A stretch of 64,000 nt of DNA from Sipunculus nudus (taxonomy: Eukaryota; Annelida; Sipuncula; Golfingiida; Sipunculidae): positions 19,031,508 through 19,095,507 of the forward strand of contig CM049313.1 in assembly GCA_026874595.1 (NCBI GenBank), in the 5' to 3' direction. Positions within the stretch are counted from its first letter, which is position 1. Every line of letters begins with the position of its first letter. A model generated the notes under the pieces. The model had not been told where the DNA came from. It saw only the letters and a list, made by a program, of their open reading frames with translations, and did no database searches. The position numbers and the translations under genes are program-made. Shown here one piece after another: positions 15,401-30,400 of this stretch.

Positions 15401-18400
15401 TTTATCAAATTTACTTTATTTTATTTTGGTGAATAAAATTAAGCATGTCCTGAAAACTCCAATGTGGAGAATATTCTTGTAGATGCCATGTTGTGGCATT
15501 ATTTTCTTTTAAAATTAGTTTAAACATTTATGATTTAAAAATAATAAAATATATGTGTATGCACAAATTGACCCAATGTTTTTTACTCTGTATATATAAT
15601 GATTGCAACTTTTGCAACAATTCTAATATTTTAACTTATATTTTCAGTTTTTTTAATTAAAAATTTATAAACCTGTAAATAAAAAAATGATTCAGATAAA
15701 AACTTCTTAATGGAAAAAGTGGATCTGCTTAAAAAAATAGGATTATATATAAACTTAAATGCATTATTCTCTTGAAAGTGAAATAAAGGTATTAGTCCAT
15801 TCTGTCCACTTGCCTGTCCATCTGTAAATTTTCGTATGCAACACAGTATCTCAAAACTTTTACTGTTTTTCTTCATGACAGTCTTGTCAGAGTATTAGTT
15901 TGCAATCATATATTTAAAACTTTACTATAACCAAGTAAGAGGGCCCCTTTTCTATTAGCTTTTCATATTCTTATATAAATGAAAAACATTACAATAGAAT
16001 ATTTCTACATCCACCTTCGTGCTGCCCTCACTTTTCCCTTCTCCGAACCCCATCCCAAAGTCAGCCTCAGTAAGCAAGAACAAGACGAATCAGATATATT
16101 CATACTTTAATATTTTGTATAACTATTCGTCCATAGGTACCTATGTACATGCCAGAAATTATGTCAATATTGTGTAATATGTAGACATAGTGGGCATCAC
16201 AATAATGTACCTTGTCAAGACTAAAGAGATATTGTGTCATACAGTCACATATTCATAAATCACTTCATCAGCATAGTTAATCATAACATCATATCTGTCA
16301 AATTGAATGCTTGCAGACTACCATACACTTTAGATCCTTCAACAAATAACCTTATCATCATTCTACTACTGCTTATTACTGCTGTCATTGCATTCATATT
16401 TGCTCAAATATATCACAATTTTCAACCCCTCCTAAATAAATAAAAAATAAACCACTTTATTTGACTCTATTAATCCATCAGTCAGGTAATTTCATTTATC
16501 ATTTACTAACATATTACATAACATTCCTTTATAATAGCCCAACATGTATATGATATTCATAAGCTTTATCGACTCGATATAGTATCACAGTGGAGAAACA
16601 TTTATAGTCCAATCACGATCAGCTGAGCGCCGTGACCCATGGGTCCCTTGTTTTTTGTCTCAGTCCTTTTTTTCTTGAAAATTAATACTTTTTCCTAATT
16701 TATCATTTGCTCCATGATGCACAATATCAAAGTTCAATGAATTGCAGTGAAATTTTCCTTGTGTTATTATAAGTAAACTATTAAACGCAATCTTTAGCAC
16801 AATGTGATTTCAAATACAGTTACAAACTGAGTACTACATAAAAATTGTTTAAATATGTTCTCAATGATATAACTTTTATTTGTGAATCAAGAATGAGCAT
16901 TACTAGTGTTCTTCCTTGTTGGTTTTAGTCATTCACTTTTCTTCTGTTTCTTACATTTTCCCTACTTTTTTCTCTATTTCCATTCTAACTTTGTCTTACG
17001 TTTTATATTAGTATACATATTAATTAACAGCATCCATTATTTCTTTAATTCAACAGCCCAAGCTGAATGGACCAGTAAAGGAATCAGTCTTTGTAAAACT
17101 GATGTAGACCAGGCCCCACAGCTGGAGGACTTCCATAAGGCCTTTGATGTGGTGTTTGTTGATCACACTGGCTACGTCAACCTGTGTGCTGGCATGACAA
17201 GATACATGTTCACAAGGGTAACGCACAGGTTTTTTATTTGCATACTGTCCATTCACATTATTTTTGTGAGTTGATAATAAAAAACTTTTCTGCTTGAAAC
17301 TTTTGATGCCTGTTCTAAAATGACATGCTAAGTATCATTACCACAGGTTGTTCAAGTTTGGTGCAAAATCTTCCATCAGTTTTACCTCCACATGTATTTA
17401 TTTCGTCACCTTTGACACATTTGAATAAAATACAGGCTTGGGTAATGCCAGTTACTTCACCCAGTGCTGAAGTATATAGGGCATCATTACATAATAATTT
17501 GTTTAATTTATTATTTATTTTAATTCCTGCAAGCTATGATGTGTGAAATTTTTGTGGCATTTAAAAGTTGGTGGCATTCATACTCTGCAAATTTCCATTA
17601 TTGGTCTCTTAAAAGATAAAACCTCTGGATATGGTTAAGAAAATGCATTACATCAGTTTGCATACATCAGGATATCACAGGTCTATGGCCAGTTTTAGAA
17701 TTTACTTTACTAATTTCATTAAAGCCATTATTATTTATAAGCACCCAGGGAGGTAAAGGGTTATCTGTGTGGTAATTGCAGGTAAAACATGAGGCAGAGA
17801 CCAGTCTACAGAGCCTGCATACACCTGGTATTGATGGGTTTGAAATGCTGTTCCTTCGACAAGTACCATTTTCACTTAAATTTGACCAACTCCTTCAGTA
17901 AGTTTCAGCCATGATCATTTTTTGTTTAACACATTTTTTTACCTCTGCTGTGTGGTATTGCCCTGTTGTGGCATCCATTTTACATTTGTTTTCTTTGTGT
18001 TGTTCATATATGAGTCCTGAGCATGGGACATCCAGTTAAAAAAAATAAAAATAGGATTATATTATCTGCGGTTCATGGATCATGGATATTTCAAGTGGGA
18101 TGACTTTTACTCATCTTGAATTTTCACTATTAGTGTTTGTGTGCTCATGTCTTTATGTGTTGCAAAGATATCAAAAGGACAGTCTTGTATGTTCATGAAA
18201 CTTTAATCATATATTGGTTTACACAAATTTTATTCAACAAAGTGAATACAATTGGGCAACAGAAAATGTCTGTTCAAATGCCCTTTTGTTTTTTTATCAT
18301 ATATTTATTACAGTAATTAAAGGTATACATTTTATAAGGACATAAATTAGGTATGCAAATAAAGAACTCAAAGATGGCATTTTTTTTTATTAATTTTACA

Positions 18401-21400
18401 TTTTTCCACCAGAGGGCAGCATAGTAATTTGTCGTCATGCCATCCTGCCAGAGTAACATCATGGAGAACATTGATGTCACAATCAAACATGTCACATGCT
18501 GTATGGTTTAAATGTATTGTTGTCCATTCCACACCCCCTGTCCACCCATTATCTCTACATAAGACAAAGTTGTCAAACAAAATTTGCACCAATGGCTTAA
18601 AGAGGCAAAAGCGTAATTTTTGGTACCTTACCTACTCACGATATAAATATTATTTACTTTACGGCCTGGTTGACATGTGTCATATCTGTGGTTCATGGCT
18701 TCCCTAATAAGTGGCCATTGTTTATCTTCCTTGGATATGGATATAAAGTAATGTGACATAACAATGAAGCGAATGCTTGCAGAGATCACAAGTCTCACTG
18801 TAAACAGGGGTCAACAGCTCTTGATGAATGTTGGTGCCTCTTTAGTACGTCACGTCTATTATGACGTCATCACTATTCCCTGATATGTCCATTTCACAGA
18901 TTAGTTGCAAGATGTCACTACAAAATAGACTAGTTACTCATAAAATGGTTTTAAATTGTTTACAGGAAAATGACATAAGGTAGGCTATATTATTTCCATA
19001 ATACTTAATAAGCTTTTTCCTCTTTCTGCAATAAGGTCAAAAAGTTTTGGCGTTCTTTGAGTTGAAAAAAAAAATAATCTCAGTAAAACAGGTGGACAGG
19101 GGCACTGGATCAGACTATTATCAGTACACAGTGATTGGCAGGTAATCAAGAGGAGAAAATAAAAGCTGTTTGGTTACTAAGTTAATCACACTCTGTCATG
19201 AGACATTATACAGGAGGTGATATATTGAGTTTATGTCATGGTTTCTGTCAATCATTTCAGTATAACCTGCCCCAGTCACCTTCAGGAGTCTTGTGCCCGC
19301 CTTCATCTTGAATCTCGGGTGATGGATTACTGCGGGGATTTTATCGGTGCTGCTCTGCGAGGTTTGCTAGATCTGCTACAGCAGGCTATTGGAAGGCGGA
19401 CTAAATTACTACATGTACAGAGAAAGCCTCACAAAGCGGTCAGTATAATGTCAGATTGTTAGTACGTGTGTCATATGTTTTTAACTGGCAGTTGAAGGAT
19501 TAATCTTTTGCACATTTCACATGGAAACATATTGGTTAAATGGAGAATTAATTGAGAAAAAAAAAACCTTGAAAAAAGCTTCCAAAATGGGAACCTGAAA
19601 CCTGCATGATAGATTGTGCTCAAAGAAAAATATTTCTTGATTGGACCATGAAATGTTGGGCGTTGACCAATTTTGTTCCTTGGAACTTTTTTTCCATCCA
19701 AAATGTGTCTTGAAAAACACCCCTGGACATTGTGATATTCCTGCCCTAGATATATACACAACAATCAATATTCATTACCATGCTGAACTATCAATTACTA
19801 CCTCCTTTCTGGGAAACATCACGTGGCATGATATCATTGCCCTCTGTGACTTCATTATTAATGCACCACAGATGATGGCCTTATGGTCACAGTCCTAAAA
19901 GTGCTGCCAAAATTCACAAAATGCATACTCCAGGGTCATTTAAGCAGGGATTTACAAACAAAAAAAATTATCACTTTGACATTTTCAAACCCCTGACCTG
20001 TATGTCATATTTTAATCAAATCCATGGTACCATTCTTCAGAGTGAGACATCTTGAAGACACGCACACACACAGGATACAGTGAAAACAATTTATAACCCT
20101 GGCTTTTTCTGCAGGGTTAATTATTGACTATCTATAACCTAAAGTGGTTATCCTCCAAATTTATAAATTTTTCATTGTTCAAGTGAATATTCTGTCCAAA
20201 CAAACTTCCCACCACATGTAGATGATTGGCAATACTGGGTATTTGATTTTTATATTGATAAAAATAATTATCCTGAAATTTTAAAGATTCATCTGCAAAA
20301 AAAAAAAAGGTGAAAATCTTAGAATGTGTTTGTATAATATGTTTTGAACTTGAGTATTCATGTGATATTTACATATTATACAGATGCATGTTTTGTTCAT
20401 GTTGTAGTGGCCTGTGACTTCTCCTCCTCCAGGCTTTGATGCTGAGGGACCACTTACGATTGGCCTGTTGCTGGATCCAGAGTTCTCTAGCAGTGTCTTG
20501 GATAAAGGTCCAGTAGCAGACTCCCCAGAGGTGAGTTCTCACACACAGATGCACACACATGCACACACATTCACTTGCCTTTTCCAGCGTACACCTATTA
20601 TTGAGTACCGAAGGATTCCTTATATGAACTACCTGATGTGGGATACTTTTCTCTTGTTTTCACATTCTGACTTGAAGAAAATGGGAGGTAAATGACTTCA
20701 GGCATGCTTAGATTACTAAAATGGCTTTTCTCCTTTTTCTACATACACTGCCAGTGCAACACAAAATGGCATCGCCTTTTAGTTGTAAACTGTGTGTGTG
20801 TTTGTATACACATTTGGAAATTGTGCGTCCATTGTGTGCAGCACTGTTTCTTCATGTGGAGTACCTGGAGGTAAGCCACAAAAATCTAAAATGAGATATT
20901 TGGGACACTCGTACTTTGGAGATTAATTTAAACCCCCCTCCTCTTCCAGTGTAGTAATCAACAACAGGAAGTAAGCCGCTACAGGCAAAAAATTACACCA
21001 AATAAGGTATCTTCATACACTGGATGAGGATTTGAAGATGCACATATTCACATAGACGCTGTAGTGTCTCTATGATAAACACAGTGACACTTGTTTCTTG
21101 CCTACAAATACCCAGCGGACAGTGCTACAGAATAGACTATTCACTACATAAACCTGAATAATCAGAAACTGACACTACTACCACTTATTTCTTTCCTTAA
21201 CTGTGCTTAGGGAAATATCCCCACCTATCAGCCTATAAAATGTTGACTTTCAATACATTCTGAACATAAATACCATGGTAAATTCACATAAACAGCACCC
21301 AACCAGTGCAGTCAAGTGATTGCACTGGTCGGGTGTTCTTCAAAAGTGATCACAGGCTAGTACTGAACAGGGTATCCAATAGCTCCGTTCAATAGATAAC

Positions 21401-24400
21401 AGTCTCTATGTTTATCACAGAGACACTGCAGGGTGTAAGATTCACACAGATAGAAACACACAGACACATCCACACAGGCATTCACAGAAAGATTAAGGTA
21501 GTTTTGGTTTTATATACTGTTACCTGTATACTGTATTGTAGTGTAGTATAGCAATGTTCAGTACAGTATAGTGTGTGTAGTATGATGTAGTTTAATTAAG
21601 AGGATCTGGATGAAACTGAACACTGTGTAGTGTAGTGGAATGGAAATGTGTAGTGGAATGGAACAGTGTAGTGGAGTGGAATGTAGTGGAATGGAACAGA
21701 GTGTAGCATTACACATTGGAATTGGAGTGTGAACTAGATTTCATTGTGTCACTCTAAAGTTAATCATATATAATAACTTTTTTTGCTCTTTTTCCAGGCA
21801 AAAGATTTTCGTGAATTTTGGGGAAATAAATCCGAATTAAGGCGTTTCCAAGATGGCAGCATTTGTGAAGCCGTTGTGTGGAAATGTAAGACTCTAGCTG
21901 ACAGAAGAGGAATCACAGGCCGTATTGTAAAGCATGTCCTGGAGAGGTGGGTTATTTTTATAAGCCTTTCTTATAAATGTATCATATTATGGTATATGTT
22001 GTGTGTGCCTGGACATGTGCATGTTAACTTTTTGTTACCATAACAATGCATTACCAGAAATTTTAAGAATTAATTCAAATATCATGATTATTTACTACCA
22101 AATTAGCTCACCTGAATTCAATTTTAAGAATAATTTGTGTATAATTGATAAGGTCATAGGTCATCATTCCTTTCCTGTATTGCTGTGGATTGGGTTTGGC
22201 ACTTATCTAGGCTACATATTAGCCTAATCCTACCTGTTAATATATTTTGCATGATTTATTACTTGCAGTGGATTCTTGTATGTATAGCTAGCTAGTGTGT
22301 ATATTTAGGCATGGCTATTGACAAGTTCATGCAGGTACGGGGTCAATTGTCACTAACTTTGCTTGAATTCCAAGCAGCACCATGACAGATGACTGATCTA
22401 CACCTTAGATCTTATCATGACAGAGATATTATGCACCATTTCCATATGGGGTGTAACAAACTTGCAAAATCTCAAGAGTTCACTATCATACTAATCTGAG
22501 CACACTTGTTTGCTTACTGCAATATTAGCTGTTTGTGGATCAGTTGAGACACCTAAGTAAAGCTGACAGACCTATAGAAATAGCAAAGAGTAAATATTAA
22601 AATCTCTTACTAAACTGGACTTTATCTAATATTTAATATACATTAATTTTCTGTGGCCTCAATGGTACCCTGTAAAAGTCAGATATGTTGATAGTTAACC
22701 AATTTTTATGCAAAATGTTATGTATACACACTAACCAATATGCGGTATTGTTATTTATGTTGTACTATGAATTATGTTAAGCAAAAAGGTAAACAAACTG
22801 ATTTGCCTATTGCCATGTCACATCATTAATCGGTTCATCCTTTGAGTTGCCGAGTGATACACAGGCCAATTCTGGTGCTCGTGTAAGCCTGCTACCCATT
22901 TTTCATCAAGGTTTTTATACCACCAGATATATTGTAGTACATTCTGATGGTTTGATTGACAGGCACGCAGCTATTCCAAGAGACACTATCAGTGTTATCA
23001 ACAACCAGTTGGATCCACTGCTGATGTTACCTCTCTCTCGGAAGGACCCTTCCATTGTTTATGGTACAGGGGAAGAACAGACAATGAAGGTTCTCCATAT
23101 ATACGATGAACTGGCCAAGCAGCTCCGTAATCTCAAGGACCTACCACTAGTTATCAACTCTGTGCAGGGATTACACCCAGTTTTTCGGCACGCAGAGGTC
23201 AGTTCCGTATAGTTCTCATGAGTAATTATGAAAATTATGTTTCAGTTCTGTGTTTTTATATAACAAATCTATTCTTACATTTTAACAAATGATTACTTAA
23301 AATTCTGTAAACAGTATTTGCTGTAGTCTATTTTGTCTGATGAAAATCATTATTGGAAATAGGGTCTCAATTTGTAAATTTTCCATTTGAAACACAGCCA
23401 GCATGGTTCAGGTTAGACAGTTTGCATTTATTTACTGAGCTTTTCTAAGATAGGAATTATTTTACATATTTGAAATGGTCAAGCTCATCACCATTAATAT
23501 TAGATCACAGAAAATATTGTTAGTTATATGAGGGTACTGTATTTGTTTGCAACAACTTCAAATATCAATATATCATTAAATAACTTTTTTTTAGGAAAAT
23601 CTAGTAATAGTATTAATCCATATAAAATAGATGGAGAAATTTTAAATAATATTCACCATTTAAGTGGTAACAGTTAAAGACATTAGACATAGAATATTCC
23701 CCCAGGTGTTTCCCCCGGTGCCTTTGATAGACCAGCACCTTTGTCAGGTAGACGGGAAGAGATTGGTACCAGCATCCGGGCAGCCTACGCCTCCTTGGGT
23801 ACCAGCAATAACAGGTAGATATCACATGCAAATTTTCCTAAGAGAGAAAAAAAATGTTTGCTTTAAACTTTGCCTCCAACAGGGATGAGAGAGAATTTTT
23901 CTTTTATAATATAACATTATTGTTGTGCTTCTTTATCAGTGATGTCTTGGATATTTTATCATAAATAAATGTATTTTTAAAGGTGTATTTCATAAAATTT
24001 GAATGTTGAATAGTTCCAAGCTCACTGTCTTAGACTTTATTTTAATAATGACACCATATATTTGTGTCACAGGGAGTATACATAGCACATTTAATAAAAG
24101 TGGAATGTAAGTTGGATTTTAAAAGTTAACATAATTAAATGGACAATTTACATAACATTCCTTTCTGATATTAAGTTATCAATTGTAAGTTTAAAAAAAT
24201 CATGTGCTCATTATATTAAAGCACTGTTTTATGCCTTTGATTTTGATAAATCTTTTGCAAATTAACTTGCCCCTATACTCTTGTTTGATGAATCTGTTTT
24301 TGAAATCATTGTTTGAACAGTTCAGTGTGTGATGGAAGCCAGTGGGAAGTGGCCGGATGATTTGGAGGCTGTTAAGAGACTGAAGGCAGCATTTCATGTA

Positions 24401-27400
24401 CAGCTAGGCCGAAGTTTAGAGGACCAGCACAACCTCACACTGTCTGTATATCCTACCCATGTGGATGTTTATAAGGTAGGTCTACAGAACTACATGCTAA
24501 ATGTTTCAAGGTGAACAAGATGAGTTCAGTCGTTTCCTAATTAGGGCCCAGCTTGGATAAGTGGGTGCCCTATAGCAGTCACCCTGTCCATCCATCAGCC
24601 TACCATCTGTCTTTCCATCCACAAATTCGCTGATAACTCAAGCCAAACTTTTCATCCTAAGCTTTCTGTTGTCACATATGGTGCGCCTACAATATATAAT
24701 AGGGAAAGAACACTTTTAATTTTGAGGTCACATGGTCAAAAGTCAAGGTCACTGTACCCACTTTTGAAAAATTGTGTATACATTTCAAGCAGAGCTTTCA
24801 TTCAAAACAACTACACTGATATACATTAGGGTTTCCAATAATTTAAGTGGAAGATCTGTGTGCATTATAAAGTAAACACTGAAAAACATACTGGTGGCTT
24901 GAACAATGTGACACACTGATTTTGTTTAACTGTTGCAACAATAACAGATAACAGCAACCATGGACGATATCAGGGTCCCCTTCATTCTTTGTTACTACAA
25001 AATGTAAGTTTCCTTCGTTTAGGTCCAGAAGTTCTTAAGGAAGGTTTCCAAAAAAGGTAAATTACCATTACACAGCAATCACTGGGTATATGTTTTGTAT
25101 CTTAATTGAAATATGCGTTATCTTTAATTTATATACCACAGATTGGAAAACCTAATCTGGAACTGTTTATCCTCTCGTTCCGCTTGTATCGGAATATCCC
25201 CATAATATCATATTCAGGTTGGAACATGGGAGGGCCCCACCCTTGATTCATTGTAATGAATTACTTTTGCTTTGATACACAATCATGGTTGCCACCAGCA
25301 GGGTTTGCATTCTATCAAAAGATAGGTATTTCTTACCTTTCCAGGGAGGTTAGAGATGATTCTGGGAAGTAAAGGATGTTCGGGAAGAAACTTTTTGAAA
25401 TTTTACACCAACTTTTATAAACCATAATATCATATGTAACACTGGATCACAGAATAATGTATTATGTACATTTATTCATTTTTTTCACATTGTTATTCAT
25501 TATTTACACCTTGAATTAGAGTTATAGTTTAATTCATTAAATAAACCAGACTGACAAAATTTCTTCCCTCCCTCCATATGGGAAGAATTTGCCAACCCTG
25601 GCTGAAAGATGGCCCTGTAATAGCCACATGATTTATAAAGTGGAGAGTCCACTTAGTCCAGCTCTCACTGGGAGGCATGCAAGATCAACTCTTATATTAT
25701 ATCATGCATTAATTAGTCCTTGTGTCTTTGATCACAGGAGGGATTGGTCTTCCGTGTCCAGTTGGCCTACCTGAAGGAGATCGTGCTGACCAAGATGATG
25801 ACCACAGCTGAGGGCATGGTTAAGATGGTGGAGAGCGAGGAATCAGCTCAGTTAGAGAGGAGGATGGTGCAGGTTCCTCGCATCACCAGCACGCTACACG
25901 GGTAAGAAAGACCACATGAGAATGAGAAGTTGTTCTGAAGACCTCAAGGTAAAAAATGATACAGCATTTACCATTTGAGACAAGGAAATACAAATTTGAA
26001 AAGTTTCAAGGAGAACACAAAAAATGTACTTCAGATTTTGAAAATAACGTATATTAGATTCGCAAAATATAGCCCATTTATTGTGATTTCTTTATGATTT
26101 TTTTAAGTATTGAGGCAAAAACACAAATAGCAATTTATCAAAAGCTATGTGCTCTTTAAAAAAAAACAGGAGTAGTGATTTCATAGAACAGTTTTATGTA
26201 TCTGCCCAAGAAACAGCTCATTGAGATAGATAAAGCATGTGCTTAACACCATTCCCAGACACTACATGTGTAAAATAGAAAGCACTCACGGAGTGCATAC
26301 CTCCACCAAAGCCTAAGTTGTTCCTCATCCCTCCAAAAATTTGATTGATCTGCCTGAATAGTTAGCCAAACATTTCTAAATGCTTAGCACAGTAACAAGG
26401 AGACATTGTCCAGAAAAACAGACAGAACAGCAGACAAAAGGGGTGAATTTTTCAGGATCTATATCTAGATCTGCTTTTATTTTTTGCTGATCCATTCCCA
26501 AAATAGTTTGTTCTTGGGTCAGTTGCCTATTCCTCCTACATATTTCATTAAATTTTGTTGAGAGCTTTTGAAGATATGGCTTTGACAAACAAACACAAAC
26601 TATGCTGATCACAAAAACCTCTACCATCTTCATTAGCCGAGTTAATGAGGAATAGATACAGGTAGCATGGAAAATGATGTATGTACCATTGTAGCCCTAA
26701 ATGAAACACATGGTTTGAGGTGATGGTCACCTGTAATATGTATCATTTGTTTCCAGGTTACAGCAACAACATGGCAGTTTCAGCAGTGCTGTCCGCCTGG
26801 CCAAGCGCTGGGTCTGTTCGCAGATGATGGCTGACTTTGTCTGCATGGAAGCAGTGGAGCTGATGATGGCTTACTTGTATCTGTGTCCCACACCCTTCAC
26901 TGTACCATGGTAAGGTCACTGCACATACACACATCCACATCAGTAAGTCTATCTCCCCCACACATACACACAATAACCTCCCATCCACCCATACTAGCTA
27001 ATGAATTTGTATATGTATGAACCCTACTTTTGCCCTAAAGGATTGAATTGTAAAATGAATATGGCATTGTTATTCAGTGAAGGTACCACAATGAAAAGAA
27101 TGGTCACTTATTATTAGGATTAAATTTCAGGTTGATATATACAGTAAAACCTCGAAATTATAAACACAAAAAAGTTAATGGGACCTCAATGAAGTGGTCA
27201 CATTTTCGAGGTGGTCTTCAAAGTGACGTATGATATAAAGAGCAAATAAGAATTGGGACCGTTAAAAAGTGGTCGTTATTTTGAGGTGGTCGCTAAAATG
27301 AGGTGGTTGTTAGGAAAGGTTTTACTGTGTGCGGCTTGGATTGATCTATAAGCAATCACTTGTCTTTATAATGAGTGTTTACTGTAATGTTTCATTTTGT

Positions 27401-30400
27401 AGCTCCCCCCTGGTTGCATTCCAGCGGTGGCTCCATCTGTTGAGCAATCATGACTGGAACACTACTCCACTGATAGTAAACCTGAATAATGAGCTCAAAC
27501 GTAAGTAACTATTTCATTTGTGAAGACAATAGACTGGCCTCCTCTCATATTTGTTGTAGATTATTCTTTTTAGATCAGCTGAGCAGACAAATTGAAATTC
27601 TTTGATAATTGACTGGTTAAGTATATTTAAAGAGGCATCCATGCATGTACCCTAACCATTACGAACACTAGCTTATTACCTGTTCTTGCATTAGGACAGA
27701 CCCTTGCGGCCAGGTTATTCTGTGAAATTTTCCTGGACAAAGTTACCCTCTGGATACTTTGGCATAGTTTCTCGTAGATGGACACTGCAAGAGACGTTTC
27801 ATGAAATTTCTGATATAATTTCAAATTTCTCAGGATTTGTTGGAAAATATTGAAAATGGTACCATAAAATATAGGACACATTTGGCATCATTCCCAACAC
27901 TTAAGGAGTAAAATCAGGAATTTCTGAGGTGGTGCTACAGAGGAATAGTGTGACAATGATTAAATGCCATCATCAATTATGATACAGATGGTATTGAACA
28001 TCTAGTAGAAGTGGAAAAGTGGGGCACAGAAATCAGATTTTGGCATGTAGATACCATAAAATATGGGGATTAAAGAGAGTGTAGACAGAATAGTCATCAT
28101 GCTTACAGGTGTAGATGAACATCTTACTGTAAGCCAAATCAGTTCAAGCACTGGTATCTACTTGTTGTTTCATGTAATATTTATTATTGATTAAGACTTG
28201 GAATCTTTGTCCTGAGAAAAGAGGAGAGAATGAATTTTCTTCTGTTTATTGGTGAGCCACAAAGTCAGTGTGAATACATGGCATATACATGAAAAATATC
28301 TTGAGACACAACCCCAGTACTGGTAATATTCATGCAAAGCACTGTGGAGGCCAGAATCTGTAGCAGGTAGGCATTCATTGTAAGAGTAATGCATTGCCAA
28401 CTATTGGAATGATTATATGTTCAAGGGAGTTTCACCCTAGATATAGATTAAATTCATGAATGGATATGAAAATGGAATATGGAACGGACATATAGATGAA
28501 ATTAATGAATATTTAGGTTCACCCTAAGCATAGATAAAATTTCTGTCCATAGCAAAAATGCTCCTTGATTCCAAACTTCATAAAGGAAGAAGAAAATAAG
28601 ATGTAGGAAGTAAAAATAATTCCTTTAGGGATTCCTGTGTTTCCACATACTTGACATATCATTTTTCAATCTGATTGATAAATCACAAACAACTAAACTG
28701 CCTGTTTTGTTTGTTTTCAAATTTGCAGGAGAAGATCTCACAGAAATTCAAAACAGGTTTATAAAGGAGAGGTCGACATTGCCAATCATGTTTATAGCCA
28801 CGCCCCTGGACAAGTTTCACTCCGCTTTCACCAAGAGAAACCCAACCCCACAAATTCTGCAGAGACTAGTACTGCTGGCCAAGGAATCTGCTGAATTATT
28901 AATGTCTAAGCTACGAATGGGAACTTCAGACTTTGATCCAAAGGTAACATATATTATCAAACTCTCATAATTTATAAACAAGCAAAATCAAGGAATTTAT
29001 GTCCTCGGCTAGTGACACCTGTTGGAGATTAGTGACACTAAATGTGGATTCATCATATCAATAATGAAAGATACTGTTGTATTATTATTTTATCAGACAG
29101 ACACTCCAAAAACAATCCCATCCAAGGTATGCATAAGAACAATCACTGACCCAAATTTGAATGAAATTGGATAATATTTAGGAAACTTAATGCACAGAAA
29201 CAAAAACATGACGGACAGACCGACAGATTGACAGACAGACAAACCCAAATCAATGTCCCCAGTTCTGTTGAAGTACTAGAATAGTGCCAAAATCTCTGCA
29301 TGCTGAAAACTTGGCTGCTCAGGCCCTCATATCAGAATTGGTATGGGTGCTGGTGCTCTGCTGGCTCATCCAACTTCCAGTCTTGACCTCAGTGCTAGAT
29401 GTTCTGGAGCTAACCATGGAAGGCGTCTTGGATACCTTTGCACTAGGCTTGGTGTGGCATTTACAAAAACTTTCAAAGAGTTTGCTTCTATTTTTTTTTT
29501 ACAATATTTAGAGGCCATATTCCTGGAAACTACTCTCAATCATTTGTCATTAGAGAGGGAGTGGATGTGGGCCCAGGCCTGTTGGAGTTGATGTGATCAA
29601 CTCAAGCCCTGAGCGTACTTCATTTGTTCATTCATAAATTATGTCAAATACAGCCTGGACAGTGAAGGGGTATAATGTTCAGCAGTCTTTGCTGACACCC
29701 AGGTTCAGTTCCTGGCATGGCTATGAGAGTGGGTTGTAGTAGCCAGTCCAAGGCCAGTGGTTTTCTCCAGGTCCTCTTTTTCCTTCACCTCTAGAGATTA
29801 ACTATCTGAACCATATAGAGTGCCCAACATTAGTTATTATAACTATTTGTACATTCTGTGTAAAATAAATACAGTTTAAAATTTAAACAACAATGACATT
29901 GAGAAAAAAATGTGTATTGTAATGGAGAAATTCTTCACTGTCCATAAATGAATCCTGATTTTATGGGCAATTCAACCAGTTATAGTTACACAAAATTTTC
30001 GGACTAGATCTGTAGACCTTTTAATTGTTACCTTACCTTCACAAAAAGATGAATGTAATATACCTCATTTGTAAACTGCTTCATTTTTGCATCTTTTCTG
30101 TTGTTTGACATGTTTCTCTCATGCTCTGTTGCAGCAAATATTCCGCCCACCTCTCGAAGTGTTTGATGTGATTATCCACTTGGACAGCCATCACTGTGTC
30201 TGTCAGCATGAAGCAGTGGACCTGACCAAAAATGTCTTCATTCCATCTAGGCTGACCCCTGGTGGCAGTCATCAGAAACACAAACTCCCTGTGGTTAATT
30301 TTGATCCAGTGCAGTTTTATCTACAGGAATTAAGGGTAAAACTTGTTTCATGGTTATGTTTATACATTTTTAGCTCAGCTGACTATAAGTCATCTGAGCT

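Noticed and set aside
16906-17274. 122-codon frame as a separate gene upstream of NOL6 exon 8
   Set aside because: Its first half is intron (T-rich, ending in a normal acceptor at 17056); only 17057-17217 is coding and belongs to NOL6.
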